Shown here: positions 1 through 5,796 of the stretch, piece by piece
Layout: each line of letters begins with the position of its first letter
Position numbering within the stretch: the stretch's first letter is position 1
Source of the DNA: Flavobacteriaceae bacterium
GTDB taxonomy: Bacteria; Bacteroidota; Bacteroidia; Flavobacteriales; Flavobacteriaceae
Reading direction: 5' to 3'
DNA: 9,288 nucleotides
Assembly (NCBI GenBank): GCA_023262245.1
Contig: JALRDC010000019.1
Location: 1-9,288, forward strand
The notes under the pieces: generated by a model
Database searches by the model: none
The model's input: only the letters and a program-made list of their open reading frames with translations
Told to the model about the DNA's origin: nothing
Translations under genes and position numbers: made by a program

Positions 1-647
1 TAACGCACGAAGTTGAAATTACCAACGAAATGGTCATGAAATTAGTTCAAAAAAACACCGTTTTATACGATAAAACTGGAGAACAACATTATGATATTGT
101 TTCCGCATTTATAAAGTCCATTCGCGGAAGCGATCCCAATGGTGCCGTTTACTGGCTTGCTCGAATGATTGAAGGTGGTGAAGATGTCAAATTTATTGCC
201 CGAAGAATGCTCATTCTTTCAAGCGAAGATATTGGAAACGCTAATCCAACGGCTTTTGTTATGGCCAACAATACTTTTCAAGCTGTTTCTACAATTGGTT
301 ATCCTGAAAGTCGAATTATCTTGAGTCAATGTGCCGTTTATTTAGCTACTTCACCAAAAAGTAATGCATCCTATAAAGCTATAGATGCGGCTCTTGCGAA
401 AGTTAAAGATACTGGAAACCTTCAAGTGCCCTTGCATTTAAGAAACGCTCCGACCAAACTAATGAAAGAAATGGGTTATGGATCAGGGTATAAATACGCA
501 CATGATTTTCCCAATCAATTTGCTATACAAGAATTCTTACCCGATGAATTGCAGGGGTCAAAATTCTACGAACCAGGAGGTAGTCCTAAAGAAGAAAACA
601 TTCGAAATTTTTTAAAACTCCGTTGGAAAGACAAATATGACTACTAG
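1..647 (+). CDS. rarA: Replication-associated recombination protein A, C-terminal part (5' end outside window)
   Basis: RarA/MgsA is a AAA+ ATPase related to clamp loaders that acts at stalled replication forks. Only about the last 215 residues are here. The reading frame is open from the first bases, before the first in-frame ATG at 30, so this is a gene cut by the window edge and not a small gene starting at 30. The AAA+ core (Walker A and B) lies outside. What remains matches the helical lid and the family-specific tetramerisation domain: the SFIKSIRGSDPNGAVYWLAR-type lid segment (SAFIKSIRGSDPNGAVYWLA here), then RRMLILSSEDIGNA, then HLRNAPTKLMKEMGYGSGYK, and the terminal FLPDELQGSKFYEPG. 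These are hallmarks of the RarA C-terminus. The stop TAG at 645-647 overlaps the stop of trkH on the other strand. The protein is cytoplasmic. Family assignment is secure; the fork role is family knowledge. Confidence 0.94.
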   Translation, partial: THEVEITNEMVMKLVQKNTVLYDKTGEQHYDIVSAFIKSIRGSDPNGAVYWLARMIEGGEDVKFIARRMLILSSEDIGNANPTAFVMANNTFQAVSTIGYPESRIILSQCAVYLATSPKSNASYKAIDAALAKVKDTGNLQVPLHLRNAPTKLMKEMGYGSGYKYAHDFPNQFAIQEFLPDELQGSKFYEPGGSPKEENIRNFLKLRWKDKYDY

Positions 648-2125
648 TTTCTTTTCCAAAAGAAAGGGGTAAATAAAATCAATACCGTAAAGAGCTCCAA
701 TCTACCTAGCAGCATTAAAAAACTAGCCCAAAGCTGACCGTTAGGAGGAAGAGCAGCATACGTATCAACAGGACCAAAAGACCCAAGGGCGGGACCTACA
801 TTTCCTAAAGTAGATGCGGCAAGTCCTATAGCAGATTCAAAGTCCATTCCTAATCCACTAAACCCTACCGCTCCTATGATAAAACTCAACAAATACAAGA
901 TGAAGAAACCTAAAATATTATAGGATATGGTATCGCTGACAATTTTATCATTGTAGCGTGCTTGGATAATTGCATTGGGATGTAATGCTCTTTTAAACTC
1001 TAAAAATCCGCTTTTAATCATCAGCATATGACGAACAACCTTAACTCCCCCAGCTGTTGAACCTGATGAGCCTCCTAAAAACATCAACCCAAAGAAAACT
1101 ATTGTAATTAATGGAGTCCATTGAGTAAAGTCCGCTGTCACAAAGCCTGTGGTTGTAATTATGGAAACGACTTGAAATGCAGCACTCCTAAAAGTAGATT
1201 CGACCCCTTTAATAGAAAAAAGGCCTTGGGCGTGCTGATTCAATAAAATTATGCTTACTACTAGTAGGGTAAAAAAACCAATAAAACGGATGTAAAGTCT
1301 AAATTCATCATCTGCCAGAATTTTTTGAAATCGCTTTGTAAAAGCAAAATAACTTAAGACAAAGTTCGTCCCAGACAAAAACATAAAAAAGATAATGACA
1401 TACTGGATTAAAGGCTGGTCATTCCAAAAAGCAATGCTGCTGTTTTTAGTTGAAAATCCTCCCGTAGATAAAGTACTCATAGCATGGTTTATTGCGTCAA
1501 AAAATGTCATTCCCGCTAGATATAATAACAGGGTTTCTATTACTGTATAGGATACATAAATTAACCATAATCGTTTGGCTGTATCCGTAATTCGCGGATG
1601 CAATTTATCCCCAGCCGGACCCGGAGCTTCGGCACTAAAAAGTTGAATCCCTCCAATTCCTAAAAATGGAAGAATTGCAATAGCTAAAACAATAATTCCC
1701 ATTCCTCCTATCCAGTGAGTTGTACTTCGCCAAAATAATATTCCTTCCGGCATGGATTCAATATCATTTAAAATAGTTGCTCCTGTGGTAGTATAACCTG
1801 ACATGGTTTCAAAAAAACTCGCCGTAAAACTGGGTATTGCTCCTGATAACAGATAAGGTGTAGTCCCAGAAATAGCCATTAAAATCCATCCTAAACTAAC
1901 AATTAAATACCCTTCTCGTTTTTGAATTTGTTTGTGGTATTGTCTTCCGAACAACATCATTAATGTTCCAAAAGATAAAACCAGAAAAGCGGATAGCGTA
2001 ATTTCAAAAGTAATCCCATCGGCATATAAGAAACTTATTAAAGAGGAAAAAAGCATTAATCCACCATTAAAAAGCAATAATACGCCCATCAAAAAGATTA
2101 CTATTTTATAATTAAAAGAATGCAT
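644..2125 (-). CDS. trkH: TrkH-family potassium uptake channel subunit
   Basis: This is the membrane subunit of a Trk/Ktr K+ uptake system, translocating K+ across the inner membrane under control of the TrkA ring. The 493 residues are strongly hydrophobic and show the four pore-loop repeats of the family: YTTTGAT near residues 111-117, STGGFST 220-226, TTTGFVT 324-330 and GNVGPAL 441-447. Other family marks are HWIGGMGI (137-144), the intramembrane gating-loop motif GSSGSTAGG (352-360) and MLLGRLELFT (471-480) in the last helices. Length is usual for TrkH, which has two more N-terminal helices than KtrB. The ATG at 2123-2125 begins 7 bp after the trkA stop, so the two genes form an operon with the regulator first. 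No separate promoter is evident. The 3' end overlaps rarA by four bases. Whether coupling is to H+ or Na+ cannot be read from the sequence. Confidence 0.95.
   Translation of the reverse strand: MHSFNYKIVIFLMGVLLLFNGGLMLFSSLISFLYADGITFEITLSAFLVLSFGTLMMLFGRQYHKQIQKREGYLIVSLGWILMAISGTTPYLLSGAIPSFTASFFETMSGYTTTGATILNDIESMPEGILFWRSTTHWIGGMGIIVLAIAILPFLGIGGIQLFSAEAPGPAGDKLHPRITDTAKRLWLIYVSYTVIETLLLYLAGMTFFDAINHAMSTLSTGGFSTKNSSIAFWNDQPLIQYVIIFFMFLSGTNFVLSYFAFTKRFQKILADDEFRLYIRFIGFFTLLVVSIILLNQHAQGLFSIKGVESTFRSAAFQVVSIITTTGFVTADFTQWTPLITIVFFGLMFLGGSSGSTAGGVKVVRHMLMIKSGFLEFKRALHPNAIIQARYNDKIVSDTISYNILGFFILYLLSFIIGAVGFSGLGMDFESAIGLAASTLGNVGPALGSFGPVDTYAALPPNGQLWASFLMLLGRLELFTVLILFTPFFWKRN
648..665. repeat. 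Short AT-rich inverted repeat at the rarA/trkH convergent junction
   Basis: TTTCTTTT (648-655) and AAAAGAAA (658-665) are perfect 8-bp inverted arms separated by CC, directly after the rarA stop codon and inside the last codons of trkH (its FFWKR end). It contains one G:C pair per arm, so the hairpin would be weak. It could serve as a modest bidirectional transcription stop between the two convergent genes, but it may equally be a by-product of the coding sequence. I treat the terminator role as a guess. Confidence 0.3.
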
Positions 2126-2132
2126 AGACTAC

Positions 2133-3482
2133 TTATAAAAATAGGCGTTCAATACGCTTCAGGGATCTGGGCAAACAACAAACAACAATTCGATCTCCAG
2201 GTAGGATTGTATAATCCCCCAGAGCAATGAATCCCTTTCTGTCTTTGATTACTCCTCCTATGATTGCTGTACGAGGAAAATCAATGTCTTTAATTTTATA
2301 ATTGGCAACCTCTGAATTAGCATTGACTACAAATTCTAATATTTCTACATTTAAATTATTTAATGTAGTCATATCTACAACTTCCCCACGGCGCACGTAT
2401 CTAAAAATAGTATTGGCGGTAAGTAATTTTTTGTTGATTAACGTATCAATTCCTATCGAATGTGATAATTGAAAATAATCCATATTCTCAACCAAAGCGA
2501 TTGTCTTTTTCACCTTTTTGGTGTGTGCCATTAGGCAACTCATGATATTCGTTTCTGAGTTCTCTGTAACTGAGATGAAAGCGTCCATAGAACTTATATT
2601 CTCCTCTTCAAGTAAATCAGCATTGCGCCCATCTCCGTTAATTACTAATGCATTAGGAAGTAAATCCGCAATTTCAAATGCTTTGGTTTTGTCTTTTTCG
2701 ACAAGTGTAACATTAAACTTTTTTTTACATAATTCTCGTGCGGTATTATACCCTATTCTTCCACCCCCTAGAATCATGACATTTTTGATTGAGGCTTTTG
2801 TTTTACCAGTAAGCTTGTACAATTCCTCTACTCCTTCCTTTAGAGTAATGAAAAAAACTGTATCTCCCACTTCAAAAGAAGTGTCCCCGCGGGGAACTAA
2901 AGTTTGTTGGGTTCCTTTTCTCTGAATGGCGACAGGCATAAAGTGTACATCAGGAAAAATTGAGGCGGCTTGTTTCACTGTTTTTCCCACAAAGGGAACC
3001 TCTTCTTCTAAACGCGTCCCAATAAGTGTAAGAGCTCCTTCTTCAAATTCATAACTGTTTGAAAAAGCAGACTGATCTAATAATTGTTGAATTTCTACAG
3101 CGGCTAATTCTTCCGGAGAAATTAGTTCATCTACCCCAATATTTTGAAAACTTATTGAATCTTGAGCTTTAATTAGTTCTATATTGGATATTCGAGCAAT
3201 CGTTCTTTTACTTCCCAACTGTTTTGCTAGTGCACAGATTGTAATGTTAATTGATTCTTCTGCAGTTACGGCAATAAATAGATCAGAATTAGATACTTGA
3301 GCTTCATTCATCAGCGACAGCGACATGGCATCCCCACGAAGCGCACGAATGTCTAAATGAGATTCTGCATAATGCAAACGCTCTTTATCAGTATCGATCA
3401 GTGTAATATCGAGCGACTCATACGAAAGGAGTTTAGCCAAATGAAATCCTACTTCACCCCCCCCTGCTATAATTATTTTCAT
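2133..3482 (-). CDS. trkA: Trk system potassium uptake regulatory protein TrkA
   Basis: This is a cytosolic peripheral subunit that forms a nucleotide-binding gating ring under TrkH. The 449 residues contain two tandem RCK units, as in classical TrkA (about 450-460 aa) and unlike single-unit KtrA. Unit 1 has the Rossmann loop GGGEVG (7-12) with D30 in LIDTD at the end of beta-2, followed by a C-terminal ligand subdomain near 145-226. Unit 2 has GGGRIG (239-244) with E262 in LVEKD, then a second C-terminal subdomain near 375-449. Acidic residues at beta-2 fit binding of NAD(H) or other nucleotides. The ATG at 3480-3482 places the first beta strand (MKIIIAGGG) right at the N-terminus, as expected. 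Codons 7-9 contain an eight-G run (see findings). It is the first gene of the trkA-trkH operon, with a promoter predicted at 3505-3537. Confidence 0.95.
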   Translation of the reverse strand: MKIIIAGGGEVGFHLAKLLSYESLDITLIDTDKERLHYAESHLDIRALRGDAMSLSLMNEAQVSNSDLFIAVTAEESINITICALAKQLGSKRTIARISNIELIKAQDSISFQNIGVDELISPEELAAVEIQQLLDQSAFSNSYEFEEGALTLIGTRLEEEVPFVGKTVKQAASIFPDVHFMPVAIQRKGTQQTLVPRGDTSFEVGDTVFFITLKEGVEELYKLTGKTKASIKNVMILGGGRIGYNTARELCKKKFNVTLVEKDKTKAFEIADLLPNALVINGDGRNADLLEEENISSMDAFISVTENSETNIMSCLMAHTKKVKKTIALVENMDYFQLSHSIGIDTLINKKLLTANTIFRYVRRGEVVDMTTLNNLNVEILEFVVNANSEVANYKIKDIDFPRTAIIGGVIKDRKGFIALGDYTILPGDRIVVCCLPRSLKRIERLFL

Positions 3483-3581
3483 AAGTATGTGTCGAAATAC
3501 GGTTCAAATATACGAATATTCATCTTCCTTACTCAAAAACCTAGAAAACATGCATCCCAAATCACTATCTTTACCGCTTCT
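3483..3581. other. Divergent intergenic region between trkA and ubiE
   Basis: This 99-bp stretch is the longest gap between genes in the window. It holds the predicted trkA promoter on the minus strand. On the plus strand only TATCTTTA (3566-3573), one mismatch from TAnnTTTG, is seen, with no TTG at a suitable distance; its use would give an almost leaderless ubiE message. I see no riboswitch-like structure, terminator or small reading frame of note. Confidence 0.6.
3505..3537 (-). promoter_or_regulatory. Predicted Bacteroidota-type promoter for trkA-trkH
   Basis: Read on the minus strand, TTTG (complement of CAAA at 3534-3537) is followed after 21 bases by TATATTTG (complement of 3505-3512). 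This fits the Bacteroidota consensus of a -33 TTG/TTTG and a -7 TAnnTTTG, with spacing inside the usual range. Transcription would begin near 3500, leaving a leader of about 15-20 nt before the trkA ATG at 3482. It is the best promoter match in the window because both boxes are present. Confidence 0.6.
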
Positions 3582-4313
3582 ATGAAAAAGATGATAAAAC
3601 CCGATCAAAACAATCCCGAAACGAAAAAAAAGCAAGTCACCAAAATGTTTAATGGGATTTCTAAAAGTTATGATATCCTTAATAGAATTATCACGCTGGG
3701 AATTGACGTTTTATGGAGAAAAAGAGTCGTTCAATTAATTAAAAAACACAAACACGATAACATCTTGGACATTGCTACAGGTACTGGCGATTTGGCAATT
3801 GAACTTGCCCGGCTGGATACCAAAAAAATTATTGGGTTGGATATTTCACCGGGCATGTTAGCTATTGGGAAACAAAAAGTAGCTGAAAAAAAGCTTCATG
3901 AACGTATCGACATGCAATTAGGTGATTCTGAAGCCTTACAGTTTGATGATGCGTATTTTGATGCAGTAACGATCGCATTTGGTGTTCGCAATTTTGAACA
4001 ACTTGACAAAGGATTACAAGAAATACTTAGGGTTTTAAAGCCAAAGGGAACTTTGGTCATTTTAGAAACTGCTGTTCCTAAAAACATTTTTTTGAAAGGA
4101 TTTTATAGTCTTTACACCCAAAACATCATGCCCATGGTTGGTAAAATCTTTTCTAAAGATCGCTCTGCTTATCAATATTTATCTGAATCTGCCGCTGTAT
4201 TTCCCTGTGGAGAAGCCTTCAACAATATTTTAATAAAAAATGGGTTTATACTAGTAGAAGACTTCCCGCAAACCTTAGGGGTTTCTTCAATTTATTTTGC
4301 AAAAAAACCTTGA
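3582..4313 (+). CDS. ubiE: Demethylmenaquinone methyltransferase (UbiE/MenG family)
   Basis: This is an S-adenosylmethionine-dependent C-methyltransferase that converts demethylmenaquinol to menaquinol, the last step of menaquinone synthesis. Flavobacteria respire with menaquinone, so the MenG role applies and not the ubiquinone role. With the ATG at 3582 the protein has 243 residues, the usual family length. Visible motifs are KMFNGISKSYDILNRIITLGID (about 21-42, the UbiE N-terminal signature), the SAM-binding LDIATGTGD (62-70), the acidic GLDIS (85-89), FDAVTIAFGVRNF (126-138) and RVLKPKGTLVILE (150-162). The frame stays open back to 3357, but that extension is antisense to the start of trkA and unlike the family, so it is rejected. 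An ATG at 3591 is a possible alternative. No Shine-Dalgarno sequence is visible. A weak TATCTTTA at 3566 is the only promoter hint. The stop TGA is at 4311-4313, inside or next to the start of porT, suggesting cotranscription. Confidence 0.93.
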   Translation: MKKMIKPDQNNPETKKKQVTKMFNGISKSYDILNRIITLGIDVLWRKRVVQLIKKHKHDNILDIATGTGDLAIELARLDTKKIIGLDISPGMLAIGKQKVAEKKLHERIDMQLGDSEALQFDDAYFDAVTIAFGVRNFEQLDKGLQEILRVLKPKGTLVILETAVPKNIFLKGFYSLYTQNIMPMVGKIFSKDRSAYQYLSESAAVFPCGEAFNNILIKNGFILVEDFPQTLGVSSIYFAKKP

Positions 4314-5040
4314 TATAAAATCTTTCTTTCAGATTTTGCTTATTTGCTTAATGGTAAATGGCATCAATGCACAATATCCCACTGTACGTGAACGCATCAT
4401 AAATTTACCCAACTTTGATAAACGTACCGTCCATTACGGTTATTTTTTAGGTTTGAATCAATACGATTTTAAATTTGAGTATATCGATCCCTATTACAAA
4501 GAACTAATGTATAAGGATATTGCTGTTATTCAAAAAAAGGGATTTAACGTTGGACTTATTGGAGATTTGAGGATCAATGATTATTTTAACTTACGCTTTG
4601 AACCTGGACTGTATTACAATCAAAGAGAGCTAAACTACCCTGAATTCCCGGAATTTGAAAAAGAATCTGATCAAATAAGAGAAATTAAATCAACCTATAT
4701 CCACCTCCCTCTTTATGTCAAAATAAATGCTAAAAGAATTAATAATTTCAGGCCTTTTGTTCTGGTTGGTTTTTCTACAGATTTTAATCTTTCTAGCAAT
4801 GAAAAAAATTCTGATGATAATGCCAGCAACGTCTTTAGGACAACTTCACAAAATTTAAATTATGAACTGGGCTTGGGTTTTGAATTTTATTTGTATTATT
4901 TCAAATTTTCTCCCTCTCTTCGTGGTGCTTTTTCCTTCCAAAATGAATTAATCCCCGACGCTGCAGAAGGAAGTCCCTGGACCGGAAACATCCTAAATAT
5001 GTTTAGTCGGGGAGTCTCTCTAATTATTACATTTGAGTAA
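4297..5040 (+). CDS. porT: PorT/SprT-family outer-membrane beta-barrel protein of the type IX secretion system
   Basis: PorT (SprT in gliding flavobacteria) is an outer-membrane protein required for type IX secretion. An N-terminal signal peptide has the hydrophobic stretch FFQILLICLMVNGI and an A-Q cleavage site (INA/QYP), typical for this phylum. The mature part begins with a family-typical PNFDKRTVHYGYFLGLNQYDF-like segment (ends near residue 58), followed by alternating amphipathic strands (LRINDYFNLRFEPGLYY, STYIHLPLYVKINA, LGLGFEFYLYYFKFSPSLRG) and a strand ending SLIITFE. Length fits the family. The start is uncertain: no ATG precedes the signal peptide after the in-frame stop at 4276-4278. 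TTG at 4297 (overlapping ubiE by 17 bases) gives 247 residues. ATA at 4315, one base after the ubiE stop, would give the neater MKSFFQILL. An AGGGG at 4277-4281 is a possible but distant ribosome site for the TTG. Translation is probably coupled to ubiE. The stop directly abuts the stop of the gene on the other strand. Confidence 0.87.
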   Translation: MQKNLDIKSFFQILLICLMVNGINAQYPTVRERIINLPNFDKRTVHYGYFLGLNQYDFKFEYIDPYYKELMYKDIAVIQKKGFNVGLIGDLRINDYFNLRFEPGLYYNQRELNYPEFPEFEKESDQIREIKSTYIHLPLYVKINAKRINNFRPFVLVGFSTDFNLSSNEKNSDDNASNVFRTTSQNLNYELGLGFEFYLYYFKFSPSLRGAFSFQNELIPDAAEGSPWTGNILNMFSRGVSLIITFE

Positions 5041-5760
5041 TTAGGAACCTCTAAAGAGTTCGCTTAAAAAAATTGCTGCTGTTGTAGCTACATTCAAACT
5101 TTCTGCACCTCTTGTTCCTCTAAAGTTCGGAATCGAAATTTTATTGGTCAAGATGTCTTCCACTTCTTTTGATAATCCATGAGATTCGCTTCCAAAAATG
5201 TAGGTTGCTTTTGAAGCAAGTGAAGACTGATAAATCGAATCCCCTTTTACATCGGCTCCATAAATTGGTTTTCCTAAAGACTCCAAATAAGAAGTAAAAT
5301 CAGTTTCATAGCGGCATTGTACTCGAACTAAAGACCCCATAGTCGCTTGAACAACTTTAGAATTAAAACAATCAACCGTTTTGGAACTACAAATCAATTC
5401 ACCTACCCCAAACCAATCACATAACCTAATGATCGTTCCTAAATTGCCGGGATCATTGACACCATCTACAGCAATTGTGATTTCTTCCTTTTCAGATATT
5501 TGCTTTTTTAAAATTTTAAAAACTCCTAATACAGGGCTGGGATTTTTAAAATGCGTAATTTGTTTCATCATGGCCGCATTTACAACTATGGCTTTAGGGT
5601 GAACGTGCTCCCCTATGGCAAATAGATGCTCACAAGGCCACCCCGCTGAAAGAAATTCTTCAACCACTTTTGCTCCTTCAGCTACAAACAAACCTGCTGC
5701 AGATCGATATTTTTTCTGTTTTAATTGGATGATTTGTTTACGTTGACTCTTACTGACCAT
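5041..5760 (-). CDS. TrmH/SpoU-family RNA 2'-O-ribose methyltransferase
   Basis: This is a SPOUT-class enzyme that transfers a methyl group from SAM to a ribose 2'-OH, most likely in rRNA. The N-terminal section (about 1-75, with KKYRSAAGLFVAEGAKVVEEF) is the L30e-like RNA-binding domain of the family. The catalytic knot domain shows motif 1 NDPGNLGTIIR (102-112, with the conserved N and R), motif 2 FGSESHGLS (189-197) and motif 3 AESLNVATTAAIFLSE (219-234, with the conserved N223). Its 239 residues match short SpoU-type enzymes. The substrate nucleotide cannot be decided from sequence, so I give no symbol such as rlmB. The ATG at 5758-5760 puts the KSQRKQI start at the expected place. It is a single-gene unit, convergent with porT and divergent from tamL across 36 bp. 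Confidence 0.92.
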   Translation of the reverse strand: MVSKSQRKQIIQLKQKKYRSAAGLFVAEGAKVVEEFLSAGWPCEHLFAIGEHVHPKAIVVNAAMMKQITHFKNPSPVLGVFKILKKQISEKEEITIAVDGVNDPGNLGTIIRLCDWFGVGELICSSKTVDCFNSKVVQATMGSLVRVQCRYETDFTSYLESLGKPIYGADVKGDSIYQSSLASKATYIFGSESHGLSKEVEDILTNKISIPNFRGTRGAESLNVATTAAIFLSELFRGS

Positions 5761-5770
5761 AAAAATGACT

Positions 5771-5778
5771 TATTTTTG
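5771..5778 (+). promoter_or_regulatory. Predicted Bacteroidota -7 box for tamL
   Basis: TATTTTTG is an exact TAnnTTTG match. Transcription would start near 5784, about a dozen bases before the GTG start at 5797. A TTG at 5743-5745 lies 25 bases upstream, a little farther than the usual 17-23, so the -33 element is imperfect. The position in a 36-bp divergent gap makes a promoter here necessary unless tamL is transcribed from farther away. Confidence 0.5.
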
Positions 5779-5788
5779 AGGTTATAAT

Positions 5789-5796
5789 CAAGTTTA
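5789..5796 (-). promoter_or_regulatory. Weak candidate -7 box for the RNA methyltransferase gene
   Basis: On the minus strand the bases read TAAACTTG, one mismatch from TAnnTTTG, about 28 bases before the methyltransferase ATG. A TTTG (complement of CAAA 5813-5816) lies 16 bases upstream, slightly closer than usual and inside the first codons of tamL. If real, this promoter overlaps that of tamL head to head. Support is weak. Confidence 0.25.

Noticed and set aside
2518..2925. Open frame of 135 codons on the plus strand inside trkA
   Set aside because: It lies wholly antisense to a well-recognised gene, has serine-rich low-complexity content typical of shadow frames, and has no promoter-like box.
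3468..3473. TATAAT on the plus strand upstream of ubiE
   Set aside because: This lineage uses TAnnTTTG with its own sigma factor. The hexamer lies in trkA coding DNA and has no partner -35 box.
3357..3581. N-terminal extension of ubiE, 75 residues longer in the same frame
   Set aside because: It is antisense to the first codons of trkA, carries no family sequence, and would make the protein far longer than the usual 240 or so residues. The ATG at 3582 fits the family.
3624..3631. Run of eight A near the start of ubiE as a phase-variation tract
   Set aside because: Similar A-runs occur several times in this AT-rich window (for example inside tamL near 6213-6220), and they encode lysine-rich segments without further signal.
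5020..5044. Inverted repeat CTAATTA/TAATTAG as a terminator between porT and the methyltransferase gene
   Set aside because: It has seven mostly A:T pairs with an 11-base loop and no following T-run on either strand. It is too weak to call a terminator.
5381..5602. Plus-strand open frame of 73 codons inside the RNA methyltransferase gene
   Set aside because: It is the mirror of conserved motif 1 of the methyltransferase and has no independent support.
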